This document shows, piece after piece, positions 1 to 5,279 of a stretch of 5,279 nt of DNA; within the stretch, counting starts at the first letter, position 1; every line of letters begins with the position of its first letter. Source of the DNA: CAZKCK01 sp964552325 (lineage in GTDB: Bacteria; Bacteroidota; Bacteroidia; Bacteroidales; TTA-H9); the NCBI GenBank assembly GCA_964552325.1, contig CAZKHA010000218.1, positions 1 to 5,279 of the forward strand, written 5' to 3'. Below the pieces are notes generated by a model that had not been told where the DNA came from, made no database searches, and saw only the letters and a list, made by a program, of their open reading frames with translations. The translations under genes and the position numbers were made by a program.

Positions 1-636
1 GTTTCGGCTGCGGGTGCAACGCCCGTGGTGGTAACGGTTGAGCAAGCCGGTGCAGCGCTAACCAATAGCTTAACCATACACCTGCTGCTAGAGGGGCTTT
101 ATAACGGCAGCAACCTACAAAAAGCCCAGGATTTAGGCGGAGACCATTTTACGGGACTGGTTGCCGATGTGGTTACGATTGAACTGCATGAAGCAACAGC
201 CCCCTATGCCATGGTAGGCACAGCTTTTGAAGCCGAACTTACGGTAGAAGGAAGCTTGCTGCTGAACAACCTGCCCACCCTGTACAATGGCAGTTATTAT
301 GTGGTGGTAAAACACCGCAACCACCTCGAGACTTGGTCGGCTAGCCCCGTGGTACTTAATGGGGAGGCCCAAACCTATGACTTTACCGATGCCAGCACCA
401 AGGCTTATGGCAACAACCTTAAGTTGATGGGAACCCGCTATGCCATGTATGCCGGCGACGCCAACCAAGACGGCATTATTGACCAAACAGATGCAGATTT
501 GCTAAGCATTACGGCCAGTTTGTTTGTTGGGGGCTATATTCCCCATGACCTGAATGGGGATGCCGTTGTAGATGCCCTCGATTTAATTTTGATAGACAAT
601 AATGCGGCTGAAAGCATATCGAAAAAAAGCCCTTAA
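1..636 (+). CDS. Secreted/surface protein, C-terminal part with dockerin-like EF-hand tail (5' partial)
   Basis: The frame is open from the first base and ends at TAA 634-636, so 211 C-terminal residues are visible and the true start lies upstream. The GTG at 25 is an internal codon. Visible residues about 18-150 form a beta-rich domain containing LLLEGLYNGS and YYVVVKHRNHLETWSA, a pairing I recognise from large secreted Bacteroidota proteins. Residues about 152-211 are a dockerin-like tail with two calcium-binding loops. The first fits DxNxDGxxDxxD exactly (D153, N155, D157, G158, D161, D164). The second (D183, N185, D187, D191, D194) has Ala instead of Gly at loop position 6. The protein stops about 17 residues after the second loop in ...KKSP, with no type IX secretion C-terminal domain after it. 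In this family the tail is usually the last element of long extracellular proteins. Whether it binds a cohesin-like partner or only stabilises the C-terminus cannot be told, and the function of the whole protein is unknown. Confidence 0.85.
   Translation, partial: VSAAGATPVVVTVEQAGAALTNSLTIHLLLEGLYNGSNLQKAQDLGGDHFTGLVADVVTIELHEATAPYAMVGTAFEAELTVEGSLLLNNLPTLYNGSYYVVVKHRNHLETWSASPVVLNGEAQTYDFTDASTKAYGNNLKLMGTRYAMYAGDANQDGIIDQTDADLLSITASLFVGGYIPHDLNGDAVVDALDLILIDNNAAESISKKSP
454..633 (+). other. Dockerin-type-I-like duplicated EF-hand region
   Basis: This protein segment holds two DxNxD-type calcium loops starting at bases 457 and 547, 30 codons apart. They are linked by a hydrophobic stretch containing LLSITASLFVGGY. 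The spacing and the 'VDALDLILIDNNAAE' second helix match the dockerin-like tail often seen at the end of secreted Bacteroidota proteins. Calcium binding is inferred from the loop residues. Confidence 0.75.
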
Positions 637-653
637 AACCACTCTACCGAAAC

Positions 654-691
654 GCTGAAAACTTGTTTTTTTTGAAAAACTGGTTTTCAGC
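654..691 (+). terminator. Long imperfect hairpin after the dockerin-tail gene; possible terminator
   Basis: GCTGAAAAC (654-662) pairs with GTTTTCAGC (683-691). Inside it GTTTTT (665-670) pairs with AAAAAC (675-680) around a TTTG loop, giving about 16 pairs broken by one T·G and one T·T. It begins 18 bases after the stop codon at 634-636, where a terminator would be expected. No clean T-run follows on the + strand, so it may instead act as an mRNA 3'-end stabiliser. Confidence 0.5.
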
Positions 692-717
692 ATTTCAGGA
701 AAACTATTCATAATCGC

Positions 718-725
718 GAACTTTG
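718..725 (+). promoter_or_regulatory. Candidate Bacteroidota -7 box for the TPR/HTH regulator gene
   Basis: GAACTTTG matches the Bacteroidota -7 consensus TAnnTTTG at all fixed positions but the first T. It lies 44 bases before the ATG at 770. The expected -33 TTG is poor (only TTTC around 693-696), so this is a weak candidate. Confidence 0.25.
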
Positions 726-769
726 TGTTGAAAAACCAAGAAAATGTATGAACTAATTTCTAATGAATT

Positions 770-2707
770 ATGAAATTTATCTATTGCAATCTGTTGGTTT
801 TGTTTTTGATAGCGCAATCCAGCCTTCCAGCACAGAAAAGTTCTGTTTATTTAAAGAAGCATTTTGGCAATTTGAGCGAAGAAGCGGTTATTGACACCTT
901 GATTAAACTTAGCGAGCATTTTGCCGAACCAAATCCTGATTCCGCCTTGTTCTTTGGAAAAATGGCTTATGATCGTGCCGTATTGACTGAGGATAACGAG
1001 GCTATCGCACTGGTTTCGAAATGGATGGCCGATGCACTCTATTATAAGAACCAGTATAGGGAGGCCATTTCGTGGTACAAACAATCCGCAAATGCAGAAT
1101 ATACTGACAAAAATGATTCAACTTATTTCTATGCCGATAGGTTGGCCGATGTTGCCTATTGCTACCAGGAACTGGGGTTTTATGACAAAGCACAGGAGTT
1201 GCACTTTGTTGCACTTAAGTTGTTTATTAAACAAGATAAACAGCAAGATATTAGCAATACACTTAACAATATTGGTTCTAACTATGTCTTTAGAGGGCAG
1301 TACGATAAGGCCATTCAGTATTATGAAAAGACGTTGCAAATCGATCGGGTGAGTGGTGATTCAACATCCATCTCTAAATGCCTTAACAACATAGGCATGG
1401 TTTACAGCCGATGGGGAAAACATGACCAAGCACTAAATTTATTTAACGAAGCCTTAAAATTTACCATTGAGGAACCTTCTAAATCAGTAAGGTACAGTAA
1501 TATTGGAATGGAATGGTATTATCTTAAACAATACGAAAAAGCACTTGAGTACCTATACAAGGCACTTGAAATTGATACAAGGATTAAGCGTAGCATTAAG
1601 ATTGGTGTGAGGAAAAACGAGATTGGGATTGTTTTAGCAGCTAAAGGATTGTTGAAAGAGGCTATAAAACTGCAAGAAGAGGCGTTGCTGGTTTTCAAAG
1701 AGACTGAATTAAAAGAATCACAAATAATTACCTTAGCTGACATGGGCGACATTTACCGCAAAATGGATGCCGTAGGCAAGGCAGAAACCTGTTACCTCGA
1801 AAGCATCCGTATTGCCAATGAAAGCAAGGCTTTTCACCATTTGAGCCGTAATTACAAAAACTTGTACGAAATTGCCGAAAGCAAGGATGATTATAAAGCT
1901 GCCTTTAACTATTTTAAGCTGTATGAAGGGGTGAACGATTCAATTTTTAATGCTGAAAAACACGAACAAATTGCCCGTTTTGAGATTCTCTTTGACACCG
2001 AAAAAAAAGAACAAGAAAACGAATTGCTGCTGCTCGACAACGAGCTTAAACAAAAACGGCAAAGGCTTTCGATAGCCATCATTATCAGCTTGGTTTTTAT
2101 TTTAATCTTACTATTCAGTTTGTACCGCATCAAAACCAAAAACCTACAGCAAAGCCAATTGCTGCTAAAACAAGATCATGAACTTGCCAAATTGGAGCTT
2201 GAAAAGAAAGATGCTGATAACAAACTGCTTGAAGACAGGATATTTGCCGAGAAGCAAATCAACCGGCTGCAGCGCGAAAAACACCAAGCCGAAATTGAAT
2301 ACAAGAACAAAGAGCTCGCCAACTCAAGCATCTGCTTGGTAAACAAGAACGAGATACTAAGCGAAATCAGGGACAAGCTGAAATCGAATCATCAAACAGA
2401 AACCATTCAGGAAGTAGTCAGGTTCATCAACTCCAATACCGACATTGACCAAAGTTGGCATAAGTTTAAAATTACTTTTGAAGAAATTTACCCTGGCTTC
2501 TTTGATCGTTTGCAAGGCCAGTTTCCACACTTAACCGAAAACGACACCCGGCTTTCAGCCTATTTGTGCATAAACCTCAGTTCACGCGAAATAGCCGGGC
2601 TTATGAATGTAACATTAGATGCCATCAACAAAAACCGGCAACGGCTACGCAAAAAACTTAATTTGGAAGCAGAAGCCGATTTAACTCGTTTTTTGCAGCC
2701 ACTATAA
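770..2707 (+). CDS. Membrane-anchored TPR regulator with C-terminal LuxR/GerE-like HTH
   Basis: This complete 645-residue protein is probably a signal-responsive transcription regulator. Residues 1-22 look like a signal peptide (basic start, LLVLFLIAQSS core, LPAQ at the end). About eight TPR-like helical pairs follow between 79 and 392; the clearest are near 161-194 (LNNIGSNYVFRGQYDKAIQYYEKTL), 203-234 and 245-271 (YYLKQYEKALEYLYKALEI). A coiled coil (about 405-432) leads to one membrane span, residues 434-452. A second coiled coil covers about 455-530. Residues about 565-645 are the DNA-binding end: FEEIYPGFFDRL, then LTENDTRLSAYL, then the HTH LSSREIAGLMNVTLDAINKN followed by basic RQRLRKKL. 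This order is a familiar Bacteroidota family; the topology implies periplasmic TPRs and a cytoplasmic HTH. No phospho-acceptor, kinase or nucleotide-binding motif is seen. The ATG at 770 is chosen because it gives the signal peptide directly; it has no Shine-Dalgarno, as is usual in this phylum. Target genes are unknown. The gene looks more AT-rich than its large neighbours. Confidence 0.9.
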   Translation: MKFIYCNLLVLFLIAQSSLPAQKSSVYLKKHFGNLSEEAVIDTLIKLSEHFAEPNPDSALFFGKMAYDRAVLTEDNEAIALVSKWMADALYYKNQYREAISWYKQSANAEYTDKNDSTYFYADRLADVAYCYQELGFYDKAQELHFVALKLFIKQDKQQDISNTLNNIGSNYVFRGQYDKAIQYYEKTLQIDRVSGDSTSISKCLNNIGMVYSRWGKHDQALNLFNEALKFTIEEPSKSVRYSNIGMEWYYLKQYEKALEYLYKALEIDTRIKRSIKIGVRKNEIGIVLAAKGLLKEAIKLQEEALLVFKETELKESQIITLADMGDIYRKMDAVGKAETCYLESIRIANESKAFHHLSRNYKNLYEIAESKDDYKAAFNYFKLYEGVNDSIFNAEKHEQIARFEILFDTEKKEQENELLLLDNELKQKRQRLSIAIIISLVFILILLFSLYRIKTKNLQQSQLLLKQDHELAKLELEKKDADNKLLEDRIFAEKQINRLQREKHQAEIEYKNKELANSSICLVNKNEILSEIRDKLKSNHQTETIQEVVRFINSNTDIDQSWHKFKITFEEIYPGFFDRLQGQFPHLTENDTRLSAYLCINLSSREIAGLMNVTLDAINKNRQRLRKKLNLEAEADLTRFLQPL

Positions 2708-2720
2708 AGAATTTACTCGC

Positions 2721-2746
2721 GTTTAACCACGGTTGAACTTCATTTT
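2721..2746 (+). terminator. Terminator-like hairpin after the TPR/HTH gene
   Basis: GTTTAACC (2721-2728) and GGTTGAAC (2731-2738) form a stem with one T·G pair; the tip must open to make a usable loop. It is followed by the T-rich TTCATTTT (2739-2746). It begins 14 bases after the regulator's stop codon, so it probably ends that transcript. Confidence 0.45.
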
Positions 2747-2761
2747 AATACATTAATTTTC
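2733..2761 (+). promoter_or_regulatory. Weak promoter candidate for the acylphosphatase-like gene
   Basis: TAATTTTC (2754-2761) resembles TAnnTTTG with only the last base off, and TTG (2733-2735) lies 18 bases upstream as a possible -33 element. It overlaps the terminator-like stem, and the region is AT-rich, so chance matches are likely. Confidence 0.2.
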
Positions 2762-2786
2762 AAGTATTTAAAAAATAATTGGACGA

Positions 2787-2807
2787 TGTCCTACCATTTG
2801 TCCTACC
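2787..2807 (+). repeat. Direct repeat TGTCCTACC x2, 12-bp period; possible operator
   Basis: TGTCCTACC occurs at 2787-2795 and again at 2799-2807, separated by ATT. The 12-bp period is close to one helical turn, so both copies face roughly the same side of the DNA. The repeat stands out in an otherwise AT-rich spacer, about 60 bases before the ATG at 2868. A protein-binding site is a reasonable inference, and the neighbouring TPR/HTH protein is one candidate, but nothing in the sequence proves it. Confidence 0.45.
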
Positions 2808-2867
2808 CAAAAACTTGCAATAGCACTACTCATAGCCATAGATTTGTCTGCATCAATTGTGCGCACC

Positions 2868-3140
2868 ATGAATACACATGCAGAAATCCATTTCAACCCA
2901 AATTCGTTCGACGACGGCTTTGGGTTTACCATCATGAAAACTGCCTACCTATATGGCATAACCGGCAGGATGGATTACAGTCCTACTAGTGGGGCCATTA
3001 TCCAGGCCGAAGGGGATATAAAAAGCATAACTGAATTTGTGGGTTGGATAAAATCAAACACCAACAACCATGTCAATTGCATAAAATCATTGGATTACAC
3101 TGGCAAATTCAAAGAGTTTGATATTAGCCGAAACGCATAG
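2868..3140 (+). CDS. Small acylphosphatase-fold protein, probably catalytically inactive
   Basis: This 90-residue protein has the usual length of acylphosphatases (about 90-100). Its residues follow that fold in order: an opening strand (AEIHF), a GFGF loop and helix (residues 17-30) where active enzymes have GVGFR, then ITGRMDYSPTSGAIIQAEGD (31-50), matching the LTGWVRN...G.V...AEG strand pair. A second helix (ITEFVGWIKS, 54-63) and a closing strand (FKEFDI, 81-86) follow. The catalytic Arg of GxxFR is Thr21 here, and the substrate-binding Asn after the GW segment appears to be Asp36/Tyr37. Acyl phosphate hydrolysis is therefore unlikely; a binding or structural role is possible. I chose ATG 2868 because it starts just before the first strand. 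An in-frame TTG at 2844 would add eight residues with no domain match. No Shine-Dalgarno is visible. The gene probably has its own transcript, since a hairpin follows the regulator. The family call rests on pattern matching by eye. Confidence 0.65.
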   Translation: MNTHAEIHFNPNSFDDGFGFTIMKTAYLYGITGRMDYSPTSGAIIQAEGDIKSITEFVGWIKSNTNNHVNCIKSLDYTGKFKEFDISRNA

Positions 3141-3383
3141 GAAGCTTATTGCTGAAAAATGAGAATACGTCCAAATTAAATAATCCACAAGTAAAATAAT
3201 ACGAACCACTTCTAAATAAGCAAATGATAATAATGCTACCAACACATCGCTACATCAATTTTAACAATCAAAATATTCCTTAGAGCTGATACCATTGTTT
3301 TATGGTGGTATGAGGTATAAAAGGAAGAAATAAACAATAGGACTATAAGCATATAATTTAAACCAAAAAAAAATGAATTAATC
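3141..3383. other. AT-rich intergenic spacer
   Basis: These 243 bases hold no supportable gene. They contain the small inverted/direct repeat at 3289-3318, a TATAAAAGG stretch at 3316-3324, an AT-rich leader and a run of nine A (3365-3373) just before the adhesin-like gene. I see no clear terminator after the acylphosphatase-like gene and no convincing TAnnTTTG promoter. Confidence 0.5.
3289..3318. repeat. Short inverted and direct repeats upstream of the adhesin-like gene
   Basis: ATACCAT (3289-3295) is mirrored by ATGGT (3302-3306) and also by GGTAT (3307-3311). GGTAT recurs at 3314-3318, seven bases on. The alternatives allow either a 5-bp stem around TGTTTT or a pair of half-sites. It lies about 65-95 bases before the ATG at 3384, where an operator could be, but the elements are short enough to be chance. 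Confidence 0.25.
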
Positions 3384-5279
3384 ATGAAAAAACTATCCGT
3401 TTTGTTTTGCGCAATCCTTATTTCGTTAGGAAATATGTTTGCCCAATCCCCCGAAAAATTTAATTTTCAGGCTGTAGCCCGCGATGCTTCGGGCAATCTG
3501 CTGGCCAATCAAAGTGTCGCTTTCCGCATCAGCATCCTGCAGGGTTCGGAAAGCGGAACGGCGGTGTATGTTGAAACACACGCCAAAACCAGCAATGCTT
3601 TTGGGCAGGTTACCCTCAGCATAGGCGGCGGGACGCTGGTTTCAGGAACCTTCAGCACGATAAGCTGGGGCAGCAGCAGCCATTACATAAAAACCGAGAT
3701 GGATGCCACAGGCGGCAGCGCTTATACGGCCATGGGCACTTCTCAATTACTATCTGTACCTTACTCGTTATATTCCAAGACTTCTGGTAGCGGAGGGGGT
3801 GGAACCACTTATACTGGAGGAACAGGTATTAACATCAGTGGATCAACAATTACCAACACCCTGCCCGACCAGGTAGTCACACTTACGGTGGGAAGTGGTC
3901 TTTCAACTATGGGCTCCTATCCTAACTTCAGCTTAAGCAATACCCAGCCCAATGCAACCCATTCCGGCGATGCTACCGGTGACAGCTACCTTACGGTTGA
4001 AAGAATAAGAGGGCGTCCGGTATCGGCAACCACTCCCGGCATAGGGCAGATATTGAAGTGGGATGCTTCACAAACATGGGTGCCGGCNNNNNNNNNNNNN
4101 NNNNNNNNNNNNNNNNNNNNNNNNNNNNNNNNNNNNNNNNNNNNNNNNNNNNNNNNNNNNNNNNNNNNNNNNNNNNNNNNNNNNNNNCCGGCAAACGACA
4201 ATAATTCAACCCTACCAAGCGGCTCAACCTCACAAACCCTCCGCTACGACGGCAGCAACTGGATAGGCAACAGCGTGCTTACCAACGATGGAACTGGTTT
4301 GGGCGTAGGAGGTTCTCCATTGGCAAACAATCAGCTCTACTTGTTTCGTCCAAACACCTCTTTTGGTGCAAATTATACCAATATTTATGCTTTCAGGTCG
4401 GGAACCAACACCGCTGCAAACGGAGGAACAGGCTGGCCTGTGGATCAGGTGGATGCAGCTATAAAAGGATATTCCTATTATGGAAACAACTATTCTGCCG
4501 GGGTTGCAGGATATAGCCAGCTCGATTATACCAGCTCTGCTGCCGTGATCGGAGGCAAACACAACGGAACTACTTTCGGTGCCCTGGCTTATAAAGATGA
4601 AAACAGCGACACCTGGGCAGGCTACTTTAACGGAAACATCAACATCATCGGCACCATGCGCATTGTGGGCGGCGTACCTGCTACAGGGAAAGTGCTTACA
4701 TCTGATAACAACGGAAATGCAAGTTGGCAAACACTTTCGGGTGCCAATAGCTGGGCAACCTCGGGCAACGACATCTACAGCAACAATAGCGGAAATGTGG
4801 GCATAGGGACAACTACCCCTACAAAAAAATTAGAAGTAGCCGGCGATGCGCTTATCAATGGGCATACAATTGGAAGAGGGTCAGGAAATATTGAAACAAA
4901 TATTGCCCTTGGAAATCAGGCACTAAACTCCAATACATCAGGCAGTCTAAACACCGCTAACGGATATCAGGCACTTTTTTCCAATACTTCAGGAAACAGG
5001 AACATGGCTAATGGATATCAGGCACTTTTTTCCAATATAAATGGATATGATAACACCGCCAGCGGATACCAGTCACTTTATTCCAATAAAGCCAATCGCA
5101 GAAGTACGGCGATTGGTTATGGTGCTATGTTCTACGCTGATGACCAAACCACAGGGCGCAACACCTATAACACTGCCCTGGGTTACGAAGCCCTCAGGGG
5201 GAGCACTACCGCTTCTGCAAACACCGGACAATACAATACAGCTATTGGCGATCAGGCACTTTATTCTAATACTTATGGA
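3384..5279 (+). CDS. Large secreted tail-fibre/adhesin-like protein with YadA-like head repeats (3' partial, contains N gap)
   Basis: The frame starts at ATG 3384 and is still open at the window end (632 codons including the gap). Residues 1-21 are a signal peptide (MKKLSVLFCAILISL...MFAQ). Residues 22-132 form the Bacteroidota N-terminal beta-domain that opens with SPEKFNFQAVARDASGN and closes with SQLLSVPYSLYSK. A Gly-rich linker leads to fibre-like segments: TYTGGTGINISGSTITNT (142-159), HSGDATGDSYLTV, and GQILKWDASQTWVPA (221-234). The N gap covers codons 235-268. Afterwards come PANDNNSTLPSGSTSQTLRY, a beta-rich middle with AAIKGYSYYGNNYSAGVAGYS, ATGKVLTSDNNGNASWQ, and GNVGIGTTTPTKKLEVAG (470-487). 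From residue 510 GYQAL-type repeats run to the window end. The family is commonly annotated 'tail fiber domain-containing protein' and often ends in an S74 intramolecular chaperone, which would lie outside this window. A surface fibre or adhesin role is inferred. An earlier ATG at 3373 meets a stop after two codons. No Shine-Dalgarno is visible. Confidence 0.85.
   Translation, partial: MKKLSVLFCAILISLGNMFAQSPEKFNFQAVARDASGNLLANQSVAFRISILQGSESGTAVYVETHAKTSNAFGQVTLSIGGGTLVSGTFSTISWGSSSHYIKTEMDATGGSAYTAMGTSQLLSVPYSLYSKTSGSGGGGTTYTGGTGINISGSTITNTLPDQVVTLTVGSGLSTMGSYPNFSLSNTQPNATHSGDATGDSYLTVERIRGRPVSATTPGIGQILKWDASQTWVPXXXXXXXXXXXXXXXXXXXXXXXXXXXXXXXXXXPANDNNSTLPSGSTSQTLRYDGSNWIGNSVLTNDGTGLGVGGSPLANNQLYLFRPNTSFGANYTNIYAFRSGTNTAANGGTGWPVDQVDAAIKGYSYYGNNYSAGVAGYSQLDYTSSAAVIGGKHNGTTFGALAYKDENSDTWAGYFNGNINIIGTMRIVGGVPATGKVLTSDNNGNASWQTLSGANSWATSGNDIYSNNSGNVGIGTTTPTKKLEVAGDALINGHTIGRGSGNIETNIALGNQALNSNTSGSLNTANGYQALFSNTSGNRNMANGYQALFSNINGYDNTASGYQSLYSNKANRRSTAIGYGAMFYADDQTTGRNTYNTALGYEALRGSTTASANTGQYNTAIGDQALYSNTYG
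4088..4187. other. Assembly gap of 100 N
   Basis: Exactly 100 undetermined bases, a usual placeholder for a scaffold gap of unknown size. Both sides belong to the same gene in the same frame: codons before it are in phase with 3384, and CCG at 4188 resumes that phase. CCGGC directly precedes the gap (4083-4087) and directly follows it (4188-4192), so the two contigs may actually touch or overlap here. Confidence 0.95.
4911..5279 (+). repeat. YadA-like head repeat array inside the adhesin-like gene (17- then 22-residue units)
   Basis: Tandem coding units begin at 4911, 4962, 5013, 5064, 5115, 5181 and 5247. The first four are 51 bp (17 residues, consensus G-Y-Q-A-L-x-S-N-x-x-G-x-x-N-x-A-x). 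The next two are 66 bp (22 residues) with a five-residue insertion, and the last is cut by the window end. The pattern resembles the left-handed beta-roll head repeats of trimeric adhesins. The block 4956-4986 recurs at 5007-5037 with one base change in 31, pointing to a fairly recent duplication or conversion. Confidence 0.8.

Noticed and set aside
133..486. A 117-codon minus-strand frame opposite the dockerin-tail gene
   Set aside because: It mirrors a well-supported coding frame on the + strand and has no family resemblance.
2844..2867. TTG at 2844 as the start of the small acylphosphatase-like gene
   Set aside because: It adds eight residues with no match to the fold and has no ribosome binding site; ATG 2868 begins just before the first predicted strand.
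2786..2989. A 67-codon + strand reading frame starting at ATG 2786
   Set aside because: It has unlikely composition (many His, Cys and Arg), no domain match, and overlaps in another frame the acylphosphatase-like gene, which is better supported. Its first codons matter only for the frameshift idea.
3373..3381. ATG at 3373 as the start of the adhesin-like gene
   Set aside because: It reads ATG AAT TAA and stops after two codons; ATG 3384 gives a clean signal peptide.
3986..4266. Short frames on both strands running through the N gap
   Set aside because: They exist only because undetermined bases contain no stop codons; their known parts are out of frame with the adhesin-like gene.
4230..4730. 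A 166-codon reading frame on the minus strand
   Set aside because: It lies opposite the adhesin-like gene, whose + frame is continuous and matches a known family. The minus frame shows no recognisable domain.
4911..5279. CRISPR-like spacing of repeats
   Set aside because: The repeats keep one reading frame, have 51- and 66-bp periods without unique spacers, and encode a recognisable adhesin repeat.
4911..5279. A phage tail-fibre gene implying a prophage
   Set aside because: The protein has a Sec-type signal peptide and the Bacteroidota secreted N-terminal domain, and no phage structural or integration genes are nearby.

Overview
The window reads as a scaffold fragment from a member of the Bacteroidota, probably a free-living or environmental lineage of the Chitinophagales/Sphingobacteriales/Cytophagales type. 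The evidence is protein architecture: a secreted protein ending in the dockerin-like EF-hand tail common in this phylum, a signal peptide–TPR–transmembrane–coiled-coil–HTH regulator, and a large secreted protein opening with the phylum-typical 'KFNFQAVARD' domain and running into YadA-like GYQAL repeats. Starts lack Shine-Dalgarno sequences and have A/T-rich leaders, which also fits. All supported genes are on the + strand. One run of 100 N (4088-4187) marks a scaffold join inside the last gene.

Layout: (1) 1-636, C-terminal end of a secreted protein with two EF-hand loops (5' end outside the window). (2) 637-769, intergenic DNA with a long hairpin and a weak promoter candidate. (3) 770-2707, complete gene for a membrane-anchored TPR/HTH (LuxR/GerE-like) regulator, followed by a terminator-like hairpin. 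(4) 2708-2867, AT-rich spacer with a direct repeat TGTCCTACC-N3-TGTCCTACC. (5) 2868-3140, small acylphosphatase-fold protein that appears to lack the catalytic Arg and Asn. (6) 3141-3383, AT-rich spacer with short inverted and direct repeats. (7) 3384-5279, 5' part of a large secreted tail-fibre/adhesin-like protein, interrupted by the N gap and still open at the window end.

How the genes might work together is inference only. The regulator's TPR region would sit in the periplasm and its HTH in the cytoplasm, so it could couple an envelope signal to transcription. Neighbouring surface-protein genes, or the repeat-bearing promoter of the acylphosphatase-like gene, are possible targets. No RNA genes, mobile elements, CRISPR arrays or known defence systems are visible. 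The most unusual items are the degenerate acylphosphatase-like protein with its upstream direct repeat, and the N gap whose two flanks share CCGGC and close in frame.
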